Notes: generated by a model not told the origin, from the sequence alone. DNA of 64,000 nt from Pycnopodia helianthoides (GCA_032158295.1 CM063253.1:7719001-7783000), one strand, 5' to 3'. Shown: positions 1 through 15,143, counted from the first letter of the stretch. Numbers and translations are program-made.

Positions 1-3000
1 TAAGCATGCGTATTTAAACCAGCAAGAAATATTCTGACGAATAATGGTTGGAAATAAATTTGGAGTTAAGATGAGTATAAATCATGAACTAAGCATGCTA
101 GAGAGACAAACTTTGTACCTGAATCTTGCTTGTATAGTCCTGTATCCGAAAATTAATTCGTTTTGACTAGAAATAAATTGGGAGTTAAGATTGAGTATAA
201 ATCATGAACTAAGCATGCTAGAGAGACAAACTTTGTACCTGAATCTTCCTTGCATAGTCCTGCATCCGAAAATTAATTCGTTTTGGCTACTTTCTGCCAT
301 TTTCATACCGAAAATTGCAGGCAAGTGACGATACTCCGAATACTCCGCAAAAGCATGTCTAATGGGATTTTTGTACACAGTGCTGTCCGAGAGAGAAACA
401 CAAAGTATACATGATAAAATCACCCTCAAATTATTGCTTGATTTCTGAAAGTTTTATACCATTAGAAAGCCCTTCTGAAGGGCTCTAGATTGAAACTAAT
501 TTTTTGGCTGTGACAATTTTGTGAGCGACGCGAGTGGCCAGAAAGTAGGGCTTCTACAATACCAACAAAGCATGCGTATTAAAACCAGCAAGAAATATCC
601 TGCCGAATAATGGCTGAAAAAATTGGGAGTTAAGATTTTGTATAAATCATGAACTAAGCATGCTAGAGAGACAAACGTTGTACCTGAATCTGCCTTGCAC
701 AGTCTTGCATCCGAAAGTTATTTCTTTTTGGCTACTTTCTGCCATCTTCATACCGGAAATTGCAGGCAAGTGACGATTCTCCTAATACTCCGCAAAAGCA
801 TGTCTAATGGGATTTTTCTACACAGTGCTGTCCGAGAGAGAAACACAAAGTATACATGATAAAATCACCCTCAAATTATTGCTTGATTTGTGAAAGTTTT
901 ATACCATTAGAAAGCCCGTCTGAAGGGCTCAAGATTGAAACTAATTTTGTGGCTGTGACAATTTTGTGAGCGACGCGAGTGGCCAGAGAGTAGGGCTTCT
1001 ACAATAGCAACTAAGCATGCGTATTAAAACCAGCATGAAATATCCTGCGAATAATGGCTGGAAATAAATTGGGAGTTAAGATTGAGTATAAATCATGAAC
1101 TAAGCATGCTAGAGAGACAAACTTTGTACCTGAATCTTCCTTGCATAGTCCTGCATCCGAAAATTAATTCGTTTTGGCTACTTTCTGCCATCTTCATACC
1201 GGAAATTACATGCAAGTGACGATACTCCGAATACCCCGCAAAAGCATGTCTAATGGGATTTTTGTACACAGTGCTGTCCGAGAGAGAAACACAAAGTATA
1301 CATGATAAAACACCCTCAAATTATTGCTTGATTTCTGAAAGTTTTATACCATTAGAAAGCCCTTCTGAAAGGGCTCTAGGTTAATACTAATTTTTTGGCT
1401 GTGACGACTTTGTGAGCGACGCAAGTGCCCAGAGAGTAGGGCTTCTACAATACTAACTAAGCATGCGGATTAAAACCAGCAAGAAATATCCTGCCGAATA
1501 ATGGCTGGAAATAAATTGGGAGTTAAGATTGAGTATAAATCATGAACTAAGCATGCTAGAGAGACAAACTTTGTACCTGAATCTTTCCTTGCACAGTCCT
1601 GCATCCGAAAATTAATTCGTTTTGGCTACTTTCTGCCTCTTCATACCGGAAATTGCAGGCAAGTGACGATACTCCGAATACTCCGCAAAAGCATGTCTAA
1701 TGGGATTTTTGTACACAGTGCTGTCCGAGAGAGAAACACAAAGTATACATGATAAAACCACCCTCAAATTATTGCTTGATTTCTGAAAGTTTTATACCAT
1801 TAGAAAGCCCTTCTGAAGGGCTCTAGATTAAACTAATTTTTTTGGCTGTGACAATTTTGTGAGCGACGCGAGTGGCCAGAGAGTAGGGCTTCTACAATAC
1901 AACTAAGCATGCGTATTAAAACCAGCAGAAATATCCTGCCGAATAATGGCTGAAAATAAATTGGGAGTTAAGATTTTGTATAAATCATGAACTAAGCATG
2001 CTAGAGAGACAAACTTTGTACCTGAATCTTCCTTGCACAGTCCTGCATCCGAAAATTAATTCGTTTTGGCTACTTTCTGCCATCTTCATACCGGAAATTG
2101 CAGGCAAGTGACGATACTCCAATACCCCGCAAAAGCATGTCTAATGGGATTTTTTACACAGTGCTGTCCGAGAGAGAAACACAAAGTATACATGATAAAA
2201 CACCCTCAAATTATTGCTTGATTTCTGAAAGTTTTATACCATTAGAAAGCCCGTCTGAAAGGGCTCTAGATTGAAACTAATTTTTGGCTGTGACAATTTT
2301 GTGAGCGACGCGAGTGCCCAGAGAGTAGGGCTTCTACAATAGCAACTAAGCATGCGTATTAAAACCAGCATGAAATATCCTGCCGAATAATGGCTGAAAA
2401 TAAATTGGGAGTTAAGATTTTGTATAAATCATGAACTAAGCAAGCTAGAGAGACAAACTTTGTACCTGAATCTTCCTTGCATAGTCCTGCATCCGAAAAT
2501 TAATTCGTCTTGGCTACTTTCTGCCATCTTCATACCGGAAATTACAGGCAAGTGACGATACTCCGAATACCCCGCAAAAGCATGTCTAATGGGATTTTTG
2601 TACACAGTGCTGTCCGAGAGAGAAACACAAAGTATACATGATAAAACCACCCTCAAATTATTGCTTGATTTCTGAAAGTTTTATACCATTAGAAAGCCCT
2701 TCTGAAAGGGCTCTAGATTAATACTAATTTTTTTGGCTGTGACGACTTTGTGAGCGACGCGAGTGCCCAGAGAGTAGGGCTTCTACAATACCAACTAAGC
2801 ATGCGGATTAAAACCAGCAGGAAATATCCTGCCGAATAATGGCTGAAAATAAATTGGGAGTTAAGATTTTGTATAAATCATGAACTAAGCAAGCTAGAGA
2901 GACAAACTTTGTACCTGAATCTTCCTTGCATAGTCCTGCATCCGAAAATTAATTCGTCTTGGCTACTTTCTGCCATCTTCATACCGGAAATTACAGGCAA

Positions 3001-6000
3001 GTGACGATACTCCGAATACCCCGCAAAAGCATGTCTAATGGGATTTTTGTACACAGTGCTGTCCGAGAGAGAAACACAAAGTATACATGATAAAACCACC
3101 CTCAAATTATTGCTTGATTTCTGAAAGTTTTATACCATTAGAAAGCCCTTCTGAAAGGGCTCTAGATTAATACTAATTTTTTTGGCTGTGACGACTTTGT
3201 GAGCGACGCGAGTGCCCAGAGAGTAGGGCTTCTACAATACCAACTAAGCATGCGGATTAAAACCAGCAGGAAATATCCTGCCGAATAATGGCTGAAAATA
3301 AATTGGGAGTTAAGATTTTGTATAAATCATGAACTAAGCAAGCTAGAGAGACAAACTTTGTACCTGAATCTTCCTTGCACAGTCCTGCATCCGAAAAGGT
3401 AATTCGTCTTTTGGCTACTTTCTGCCATCTTCATACCGGAAATTGCAGGCAAGTGACGATTCTCCTAATACTCCGCAAAAGCATGTCTAATGGGATTTTT
3501 GTACACAGTGCTGTCCGAGAGAGAAACACAAAGTATACATGATAAAATCACCCTCAAATTATTGCTTGATTTGTGAAAGTTTTATACCATTAGAAAGCCC
3601 GTCTGAAGGGCTCAAGATTGAAACTAATTTTGTGGCTGTGACAATTTTGTGAGCGACGTGAGTGGCCAGAGAGTAGGGCTTCTACAATAGCAACTAAGCA
3701 TGCGTATTAAAACCAGCATGAAATATCCTGCCGAATAATGGCTGAAAATAAATTGGGAGTTAAGATTTTGTATAAATCATGAACTAAGCAAGCTAGAGAG
3801 ACAAACTTTGTACCTGAATCTTCCTTGCATAGTCCTGCATCCGAAAATTAATTCGTCTTGGCTACTTTCTGCCATCTTCATACCGGAAATTACAGGCAAG
3901 TGACGATACTCCGAATACCCCGCAAAAGCATGTCTAATGGGATTTTTGTACACAGTGCTGTCCGAGAGAGAAACACAAAGTATACATGATAAAACCACCC
4001 TCAAATTATTGCTTGATTTCTGAAAGTTTTATACCATTAGAAAGCCCTTCTGAAAGGGCTCTAGATTAATACTAATTTTTTTGGCTGTGACGACTTTGTG
4101 AGCGACGCGAGTGCCCAGAGAGTAGGGCTTCTACAATACCAACTAAGCATGCGGATTAAAACCAGCAGGAAATATCCTGCCGAATAATGGCTGAAAATAA
4201 ATTGGGAGTTAAGATTGAGTATAAATCATGAACTAAGCAAGCTAGAGAGACAAACTTTGTACCTGAATCTTCCTTGCATAGTCCTGCATCCGAAAATTAA
4301 TTCGTCTTGGCTACTTTCTGCCCTCTTCATACCGGAAATTACAGGCAAGTGACGATACTCCGAATACCCGCAAAAGCATGTCTAATGGGATTTTTGTACA
4401 CAGTGCTGTCCGAGAGAGAAACACAAAGTATACATGATAAAACCACCCTCAAATTATTGCTTGATTTCTGAAAGTTTTATACCATTAGAAAGCCCTTCTG
4501 AAAGGGCTCTAGATTAATACTAATTTTTTTGGCTGTGACGACTTTGTGAGCGACGCGAGTGCCCAGAGAGTAGGGCTTCTACAATACCAACTAAAGCATG
4601 CGGATTAAAACCAGCAGGAAATATCCTGCCGAATAATGGCTGGAAATAAATTGGGAGTTAAGATTGAGTATAAATCATGAACTAAGCAATGCTAGAGAGA
4701 CAAACTTTGTACCTGAATCTTTCTTGCACAGTCCTGCATCCGAAAATTAATTCGTTTTGGCTACTTTCTGCCTCTTCATACCGGAAATTGCAGGCAAGTG
4801 ACGATTCTCCTAATACTCCGCAAAAGCATGTCTAATGGGATTTTTGTACACAGTGCTGTCCGAGAGAGAAACACAAAGTATACATGATAAAATCACCCTC
4901 AAATTATTGCTTGATTTCTGAAAGTTTTATACCATTAGAAAGCCCGTCTGAAGGGCTCTAGATTGAAACTAATTTTGTGGCTGTGACATTTTGTGAGCGA
5001 CGCGAGTGGCCAGAGAGTAGGGCTTCTACAATAGCAACAAAGCATGCGTATTAAAACCAGCAAGAAATATCCTGCCGAATAATGGCTGAAAATAAATTGG
5101 GAGTTAAGATTTGTGTATAAATCATGAACTAAGCATAGCTAGAGAGACAAACTTTGTACCTGAATCTTCCTTGCAAGTCTGCATCCGAAATTATTTCTTT
5201 TTGGCTACTTTCTGCCATCTTCATACCGGAAATTGCAGGCAAGTGACGATACTCCAATACCCCGCAAAAGCATGTCTAATGGGATTTTTTACACAGTGCT
5301 GTCCGAGAGAGAAACACAAAGTATACATGATAAAATCACCCTCAAATTATTGCTTGATTTCTGAAAGTTTTATACCATTAGAAAGCCCTTCTGAAGGGCT
5401 CTAGATTGAAACTAATTTTGTGGCTGTGACATTTTTGTGAGCGACGCGAGTGGCCAGAGAGTAGGGCTTCTACAATACCAACTAAGCATGCGTATTAAAA
5501 CCAGCAGAAAATATCCTGCCGAATAATGGCTGGAAAATAAATTGGGAGTTAAGATTGAGTATAAATCATGAACTAAGCAAGCTAGAGAGACAAACTTTGT
5601 ACCTGAATCTTTCCTTGCACAGTCCTGCATCCGAAAATTAATTCGTTTTGGCTACTTTCTGCCATCTTCATACCGGAAATTACAGGCAAGTGACGATACT
5701 CCGAATACCCCGCAAAAGCATGTCTAATGGGATTTTTGTACACAGTGCTGTCCGAGAGAGAAACACAAAGTATACATGATAAAACACCCTCAAATTATTG
5801 CTTGATTTTGAAAGTTTTATACCATTAGAAAGCCCGTTCTGAAGGGCTCTAGATTGAAACTAATTTTGTGGCTGTGACGAATTTTGTGAGCGACGCGAGT
5901 GCCAGAGAGTAGGGCTTCTACAATACCAACAAAGCATGCGTATTAAAACCAGCAAGAAATATCCTGCCGAATAATGGCTGGAAATAAATTGGGAGTTAAG

Positions 6001-9000
6001 ATTGAGTATAAATCATGAACTAAGCATGCTAGAGAGACAAATTTGTACCTGAATCTTTCTTGCACAGTCCTGCATCCGAAAATTAATTCGTTTGGCTACT
6101 TTCTGCCCTTCATACGGAAATTGCAGGCAAGTGACGATACTCCGAATACTCCGCAAAAGCATGTCTAATGGGATTTTTGTACACAGTGCTGTCCGAGAGA
6201 AGAAACACAAGTATACATGATAAAATCACCCTCAAATTATTGCTTGATTTGTGAAAGTTTTATACCATTAGAAAGCCCGTCTGAAGGGCTCTAGATTGAA
6301 AACTAATTTTGTGGCTGTGACAATTTTGTGAGCGACGCGAGTGGCCAGAGAGTAGGGCTTCTACATTACAACTAAACATGCGTATTAAAACCAGCAAGAA
6401 ATATCCTGCGGAATAATGGCTAGAAATAATTTGGGAGTTAAGATTGGAGTATAAATCATGAACTAAGCATACTAGAGAGACAAAACTTTGTACAGATTTC
6501 TGCCATCTTCATACCGGAAATTGCAGGCAAGTGACGATACTCCGAATACTCCGCAAAAGCATCTCTAATGGGATTTTTGTACACAGTGCTGTCCGAGAGA
6601 GAAAAACAAAGTATACATGATAAAATCACCTCAAATTATTGCTTGATTTCTGAAAGTTTTATACCATTAGAAAGCCCTTCTGAAGGGCTCTAGATTGAAA
6701 ATTATTTTGTGGCTGTGACAATTTTGTGAGCGACGCGAGTGGCCAGAGAGTAGGGCTTCTACAATACCAACTAAGCATGCGTATTAAAACCAGCAAGAAA
6801 TATCCTGCCGAATAATGGCTGAAATAAATTGGGAGTTAAGATTGGGTATAAATCATGAACTAAGCATGCTAGAGAGACAAACTTTGTACCTGAATCTTTC
6901 TTGCACAGTCCTGCATCCGAAAATTAATTCGTTTTGGCTACTTTCTGCCCTCTTCATACCGGAAATTGCAGGCAAGTGACGATACTCCGAATACTCCGCA
7001 AAAGCATGTCTAATGGGATTTTTGTACACAGTGCTGTCCGAGAGAGAAACACAAAGTATACATGATAAAATCACCCTCAAATTATTGCTTGATTTGTGAA
7101 AGTTTTATACCATTAGAAAGCCCGTCTGAAGGGCTCTAGATTGAAACTAATTTTGTGGCTGTGACAATTTTGTGAGCGACGCGAGTGGCCAGAGAGTAGG
7201 GCTTCTACATACCAACTAAGCATGCGTATTAAAACCAGCAAGAAATATCCTGCGGAATAATGGCTAAAAATAAATTTGGAGTTAAGATTGAGTATAAATC
7301 ATGAACTAGCATGCTAGAGAGACAAACTTTTTTTGGTCAATTATTCTTTGTCTTTCCATCTTCATACCGGAAATTGCAGGCAAGTGACGATACTCCGAAT
7401 ACTCCGCAAAAGCATGTCTAATGGGATTTTTGTACACAGTGCTGTCCGAGAGAGAAAACAAAGTATACATGATAAAATCACCCTCAAATTATTGCTTGAT
7501 TTCTGAAAGTTTTATACCATTAGAAAGCCCTTTGAAGGGCTCTGAGATTGAAATAATTTTGTGGCTGTGACATTTTGTGAGCGACGCGAGTGGCCAGAGA
7601 GTAGGGCTTCTACAATACCAACTAAGCATGCGTATTAAAACCAGCAAGAAATATCCTGCCGAATAATGGCTGAAATATAATTGGGAGTTAAGATTGGTAT
7701 GAAATCATGAACTAAGCATGCTAGAGAGACAAACTTTGTACCTGAACTTTCTTGCACAGTCCTGCATCCTGAAAATTAATTCGTTTTGGCTACTTTCTGC
7801 CATCTTCATACCGGAACATGCAGGCAAGTGACGATACTCCGAATACCCGCAAAAGCATGTCTAATGGGATTTTTGTACACAGTGCTGTCCGAGAGAGAAA
7901 AACAAAGTATACATGATAAAATCCACCTCAAATTATTGCTTGATTTTGGAAAGTTTTATACCATTAGAAAGCCCGTCTGAAGGGCTCTAGATTGAAAATA
8001 ATTTTTGGCTGTGACAATTTTGTGAGCGACGCGAGTGCCCAGAGAGTAGGGCTTCTACATACCAACTAAGCATGCGTATTAAAACCAGCAAGAAATATCC
8101 TGCCGAATAATGACTGAAATAATTTGGAGTTAAGATTGAGTATAAATCATGAACTAAGCATGCTAGAGAGAAAACTTTGTACTGAATCTTCTTGCGATCG
8201 CATAAGAATTATTCGTTGGTCTTCTGCATTTTCATACCGAAAATTGCAGGCAAGTGACGATACTCCGAATACTCCGCAAAAGCATGTCTAATGGGATTTT
8301 TGTACACAGTGCTGTCCGAGAGAGAAAACAAAGTATACATGATAAAATCCCCTCAAATTATTGCTTGATTTGTGAAAGTTTTATACCATTAGAAAGCCCT
8401 TTTGAAGGGCTCTAGATTGAAATAATTTTGTGGCTGTGACAATTTTGTGAGCGACGCGAGTGGCCAGAGAGTAGGGCTTCTACAATACCAACTAAGCATG
8501 CGTATTCAAAACCAGCAAGAAATATCCTGCCGAATAATGGCTGAAAATAAATTGGGAGTTAAGATTGAGTATAAATCATGACAAAGGGCATGCTAGAGAG
8601 ACAAACTTTGTACCTGAATCTTCCTTGCACAGTCCTGCATCCGAAAATTAATTCGTTTTGGCTACTTTCTGCCATCTTCATACCGGAAATCGCAGGCAAG
8701 TGACGATACTCCGAATACTCCGCAAAAGCATGTCTAATGGGATTTTTGTACACAGTGCTGTCCGAGAGAGAAAAACAAAGTATACATGATAAAATCCACC
8801 CTCAAATTATTGCTTGATTTGTGAAAGTTTTATACCATTAGAAAGCCCTCTAAGGGCTCTAGATTGAAAATAATTTTTTGGCTGTGACAATTTTGTGAGC
8901 GACGCGAGTGGCCAAGAAGTAGGGCTTCTACAATACCAACTAAAGCATGCGTATTAAAACCAGCAAGAAATATCCTGCCGAATAATGGCTGGAAATAAAT

Positions 9001-12000
9001 TGGGAGTTAAGATTTGTATAAATCATGAACTAAGCATGCTAGAGAGACAAACTTTGTACCTGAATCTTCCTTGCAAGTCTGCATCCGAAATTATTTCTTT
9101 TTGGCTACTTTCTGCCATCTTCATACCGAAATTGCAGGCAAGTGACGATACTCTGAATACTCCGCAAAAGCATGTCTAATGGGATTTTTGTACACAGTGC
9201 TGTCCGAGAGAAAAACACAAAGTATACATGATAAAATCGCCCTAAATTATTGCTTGATTTGTGAAAGTTTTATACCATTAGAAAGCCCTTCTGAAGGGCT
9301 CTAGATTGAAACTAATTTTGTGGCTGTGACAATTTTGTGAGCGACGCGAGTGGCCAAGAGTAGGGCTTCTACAATACCAACTAAGCATGCGTATTCAAAC
9401 CAGCAAGAAATATCCTGCTGAATAATGGCTGGAAATAAATTGGGAGTTAAGATTGAGTATAAATCATGAACTAAGCATGCTAGAGAGACAAACTTTGTAC
9501 CTGAATCTTCCTTGCACAGTCCTGCATCCGAAAATTAATTCGTTTTGGCTACTTTCTGCCATCTTCATACCGGAAATCGCAGGCAAGTGACGATACTCCG
9601 AATACTCCGCAAAAGCATGTCTAATGGGATTTTTGTACACAGGTGCTGTCCGAGAGAGAAACACAAAGTATACATGATAAAATCACCCTCAAATTATTGC
9701 TTGATTTGTGAAAGTTTTATACCATTAGAAAGCCCTTCTAAAGGGCTCTAGATTGAAAATAATTTTTTGGCTGTGACAATTTTGTGAGCGACGCGAGTGG
9801 CCAGAAAGTAGGGCTTCCACAATACCAACTAAGCATGCGTATTAAAACCAGCAAGAAATATCCTGCTGAATAATGGCTGGAAATAAATTGGGAGTTAAGA
9901 TTGAGTATAAATCATGAACTAAGCATGCTAGAGAGACAAACTTTGTACCTGAATCTTCCTTGCACAGTCCTGCATCCGAAAATTAATTCGTTTTGGCTAC
10001 TTTCTGCCATCATCATACCGGAAATTACAGGCAAGTGACGATACTCCGAATACCCCGCAAAAGCATGTCTAATGGGATTTTTGTACACAGTGCTGTCCGA
10101 GAGAGAAAACAAAGTATACATGATAAAACACCCTTAAATTATTGCTTGATTTGTGAAAGTTTTATACCATTAGAAAGCCCGTCTGAAGGGCTCTAGATTG
10201 AAACTAATTTTGTGGCTGTGACAATTTTGTGAGCGACGCGAGTGGCCAGAGAGTAGGGCTTCTACAATACCAACTAAGCATGCGTATTCAAACCAGCAAG
10301 AAATATCCTGCCGAATAATGGCTGAAAATAAATTGGGAGTTAAGATTGAGTATAAATCATGAACTAAGCATGCTAGAGAGACAAACTTTGTACCTGAATC
10401 TTCCTTGCACAGTCCTGCATCCGAAAATTAATTCGTTTTGGCTACTTTCTGCCATCTTCATACCGGAAATCGCAGGCAAGTGACGATACTCCGAATACTC
10501 CGCAAAAGCATGTCTAATGGGATTTTTGTACACAGTGCTGTCCGAGAGAGAAACACAAAGTATACATGATAAAATCACCCTCAAATTATTGCTTGATTTG
10601 TGAAAGTTTTATACCATTAGAAAGCCCTTCTAAAGGGCTCTAGATTGAAAATAATTTTTTGGCTGTGACAATTTTGTGAGCGACGCGAGTGGCCAGAAAG
10701 TAGGGCTTCTACAATACCAACAAAGCATGCGTATTAAAACCAGCAAGAAATATCCTGCCGAATAATGGCTGAAAATAAATTGGGAGTTAAGATTTTGTAT
10801 AAATCATGAACTAAGCATGCTAGAGAGACAAACTTTGTACCTGAATCTTCCTTGCACAGTCTTGCATCCGAAAGTTATTTCTTTTTGGCTACTTTCTGCC
10901 ATCTTCATACCGGAAATTGCAGGCAAGTGACGATACTCTGAATACTCCGCAAAAGCATGTCTAATGGGATTTTTGTACACAGTGCTGTCCGAGAGAAAAA
11001 CACAAAGTATACATGATAAAATCGCCCTTAAATTATTGCTTGATTTGTGAAAGTTTTATACCATTAGAAAGCCCTTCTGAAGGGCTCTAGATTGAAACTA
11101 ATTTTGTGGCTGTGACAATTTTGTGAGCGACGCGAGTGGCCAAAGAGTAGGGCTTCCACAATACCAACTAAGCATGCGTATTCAAACCAGCAAGAAATAT
11201 CCTGCTGAATAATGGCTGAAAATAAATTGGGAGTTAAGATTGAGTATAAATCATGAACTAAGCATGCTAGAGAGACAAACTTTGTACCTGAATCTTCCTT
11301 GCACAGTCCTGCATCCGAAAATTATTTCTTTTTGGCTACTTTCTGCCATCTTCATACCGGAAATTGCAGGCAAGTGACGATACTCTGAATACTCCGCAAA
11401 AGCATGTCTAATGGGATTTTTGTACACAGTGCTGTCCGAGAGAAAACACAAAGTATACATGATAAAATCCCCCTTAAATTATTGCTTGATTTGTGAAAGT
11501 TTTTATACCATTAGAAAGCCCTTCTGAAGGGCTCTAGATTGAAACTAATTTTTGGCTGTGACAATTTTGTGAGCGACGCGAGTGGCCAAGAGTAGGGCTT
11601 CTACAATACCAACTAAGCATGCGTATTCAAACCAGCAAGAAATATCCTGCTGAATAATGGCGGGAAAATAAATTGGGAGTTAAGATTGAGTATAAATCAT
11701 GAACTAAGCATGCTAGAGAGACAAACTTTGTACCTGAATCTTCCTTGCACAGTCCTGCATCCGAAAATTAATTCGTTTTGGCTACTTTCTGCCATCTTCA
11801 TACCGGAAATTGCAGGCAAGTGACGATACTCCGAATACTCCCGCAAAAGCATGTCTAATGGGATTTTTGTACACAGTGCTGTCCGAGAGAAAACACAAAG
11901 TATACATGATAAAATCGCCCTCAAATTATTGCTTGATTTGTGAAAGTTTTATACCATTAGAAAGCCCTTCTGAAGGGCTCTAGATTGAAATAATTTTGTG

Positions 12001-14296
12001 GCTGTGACAATTTTGTGAGCGACGCGAGTGGCCAAGAGTAGGGCTTCTACAATACAACAAGCATGCGTATTAAAACCAGCAAGAAATATCCTGCCGAATA
12101 ATGCTGGAAATAAATTGGGAGTTAAGATTGAGTATAAATCATGAACTAAGCATGCTAGAGAGACAAACTTTGTACCTGAATCTTCCTTGCACAGCCTGCA
12201 GAAATTAATTCTTTGGCTACTTTCTGCCATTTCATACCGAATTCAGCAAGTGACGATACTCCGAATACCCGCAAAAGCATGTCTAATGGGATTTTTGTAC
12301 ACAGTGCTGTCCGAGAGAAAACACAAAGTATACATGATAAAATCGCCCTTAAATTATTGCTTGATTTGTGAAAGTTTTATACCATTAGAAAGCCCTCTGA
12401 AGGGCTCTAGATTGAAACTAATTTTGTGGCTGTGACAATTTTGTGAGCGACGCGAGTGGCAAGAGTAGGGCTTCCACAATACCAACTAAGCATGCGTATT
12501 AAACCAGCAAGAAATATCCTGCTGAATAATGGCTGAAATAAATTGGGAGTTAAGATTGAGTATAAATCATGAACTAAGCATGCTAGAGAGACAAACTTTG
12601 TACCTGAATCTTCTTGCACAGTCCTGCATCCGAAAATTAATTCGTTTTGGCTACTTTCTGCCATCTCATACCGGAAATTCAGGCAAGTGACGATACTCCG
12701 AATACCCGCAAAAGCATGTCTAATGGGATTTTTGTACACAGTGCTGTCCGAGAGAGAAACACAAAGTATACATGATAAAATCCACCCTAAATTATTGCTT
12801 GATTTGTGAAAGTTTTATACCATTAGAAAGCCCTTCTAAAGGGCTCTAGATTGAAAATAATTTTTTGGCTGTGACAATTTTGTGAGCGACGCGAGTGGCC
12901 AGAAAGTAGGGCTTCTACAATACCAACAAAGCATGCGTATTAAAACCAGCAAGAAATATCCTGCCGAATAATGGCTGAAAATAAATTGGGAGTTAAGATT
13001 TTGTATAAATCATGAACTAAGCATGCTAGAGAGACAAACTTTGTACCTGAATCTTCCTTGCACAGTCTTGCATCCGAAAGTTATTTCTTTTTGGCTACTT
13101 TCTGCCATCTTCATACCGGAAATTGCAGGCAAGTGACGATACTCTGAATACTCCGCAAAAGCATGTCTAATGGGATTTTTGTACACAGTGCTGTCCGAGA
13201 GAAAAACACAAAGTATACATGATAAAATCGCCCTTAAATTATTGCTTGATTTGTGAAAGTTTTATACCATTAGAAAGCCCTTCTGAAGGGCTCTAGATTG
13301 AAACTAATTTTGTGGCTGTGACAATTTTGTGAGCGACGCGAGTGGCCAAAGAGTAGGGCTTCCACAATACCAACTAAGCATGCGTATTCAAACCAGCAAG
13401 AAATATCCTGCCGAATAATGGCTGGAAATAAATTGGGAGTTAAGATTGAGTATAAATCATGAACTAAGCATGCTAGAGAGACAAACTTTGTACCTGAATC
13501 TTCCTTGCATAGTCCTGCATCCGAAAATTAATTCGTTTTGGCTACTTTCTGCCATCATCATACCGGAAATTACAGGCAAGTGACGATACTCCGAATACCC
13601 CGCAAAAGCATATCTAACGGGATTTTTGTACACAGTGCTGTCCGTGAAAGAAACACAAAGTAAACATGATAAAATCAACCTCATAAAATATTGCTTGATT
13701 TTTGAAAGTTTTATACCAATACAAAGCCCTGCTGAAGGGCTCTGGATTGTAACTAATGTTGTGGCTTTGACGATTTTGTGAGCGACGCGAGTGGCCACAG
13801 AGTAGGGCTTCTACAATAGCAACTAAGCAATGAATGGATGCGTATTAAAACCAGCAAGAAATATCCTGCCGAATAATGGCTGGGAAATAAATTGGGAGTT
13901 AAGATTGAGTATAAATCATGAACTAAGCATGCTAGAGATACTAACTTTGTACCTGAATCTTTCTTGCATAGTCCTGCATCCAAAAATTTATTCGTTTTGG
14001 CTACTTTCTGCCATCTTCATACCAGAACTTGCGGGCAAGTGACGATACTCCGAATACTCCGCAAAAGCATTTCTAATGGGATTTTTGTACACAGTGCTGT
14101 CCGAGAGAGAAACACAAAGTAAACATGATAAAATCACCCTCAAATTATTGCTTGATTTTTGAAGGTTTTATGCCATTAGAAAGCCCTGCTAAAGGGCTCT
14201 AGATTGAAACTAATTTTGTGGCTTTGACGATTTTGTGAGCGACGCGAGTGGCCACAGAGTAGGGCTTCTACAATAGCAACTAAGCAAAGAATGGCT
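1..14296. repeat. ~449-bp satellite array
   Basis: About 32 head-to-tail units of ~449 bp run off the left edge. Every unit carries AGCATGCT, CTAGAGAGACAAAC, a CCCTTCTGAAGGG hairpin and GAGCGACGCGAGTGGCC. Neighbouring units differ by scattered substitutions and one-base indels. Units near 2410, 2860 and 3757 are nearly identical, so local homogenisation is recent. Short open frames of 60-110 codons recur at the same place in each unit, but frameshifts between copies show no coding constraint, so they are not genes. I cannot name the satellite family. Confidence 0.97.
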
Positions 14297-14751
14297 GCGT
14301 ATTAACATTGTGTCAACGCAAACCTCTCTTAGTTATACTTCCACCATGCACAACTTTAAATCCTGCTTGAATCAACCAGTCAAGTGAAACCATATAATGG
14401 GCATGATGGAGTGTAATTTTAGGCCCCTGTTCAATTCCAACCAGTAAACTTGACTGCCCCTTTATCAGTAAATTATACTAAATCAACATGTTGTTGTTCT
14501 TTTGGATGGGATTTCAAATTAATTTGACACCTGTTAGGTGTTTACAACCAATCAGGCACGTACAATCGAGAGCAGTGGGCCGAGGTCATTGAGCCACATA
14601 ATGTGGTTTTTAAACAGCATCTTAAAAACTAGGTCGATATTCAAGAAATTTACAGTGTGCCTCAATTTATACCGTATTATACGGTAATTTGATAAGGAAA
14701 ACACATCAGTTCTTTGAAAACATTAGGTGTTAACGTCAAACGCATCTCAGT

Positions 14752-15126
14752 AAACAAGCAAACAAACAAACAAAAAAAAGCCAAACAAGCAAACAAGCAA
14801 ACAAACAAACAAAGCAAACCAAAGCAAACAAACAAACAAGCAAACACCAAACACAACAAGCACAAAACAAACAAGCAAACAAAACAAACAACGCAAACAA
14901 ACAAAACAAACAAACAAACAAGCAAACACAAACAAGCAAGCAAAAACAAACAAGCAAAACAAACAAAACAAGCAAACCAAAAAACAAACAAGCAACAAAC
15001 AAAACAAACAAACAAACAAACAAGCAAACAAACCAACAACAAACGCAAACAAACAAGCAAGCAAACATACAAACAACCAAACAAACAAACAACACAAAAC
15101 AACAAACAACAACAACCCAAACAACG
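14752..15126. repeat. AAAC/AAGC tetranucleotide tract, unit 1
   Basis: An irregular tract of AAAC and AAGC tetramers with one-base interruptions. It is the most degraded of the five tracts. It is free of stops over long stretches in several frames because four-base periods read as 12-base cycles; the long NKQT-type and CLFV-type frames are artefacts. Confidence 0.93.
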
Positions 15127-15143
15127 CAACAGGTGCTGGGAAG

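Noticed and set aside
202..13798. Recurrent 60-110-codon frames in the satellite (MRVILSCILCVSLSD type)
   Set aside because: They recur at the satellite period, are broken or shifted in most units, and have no start or splice context. Identity reflects DNA homogenisation, not coding constraint.
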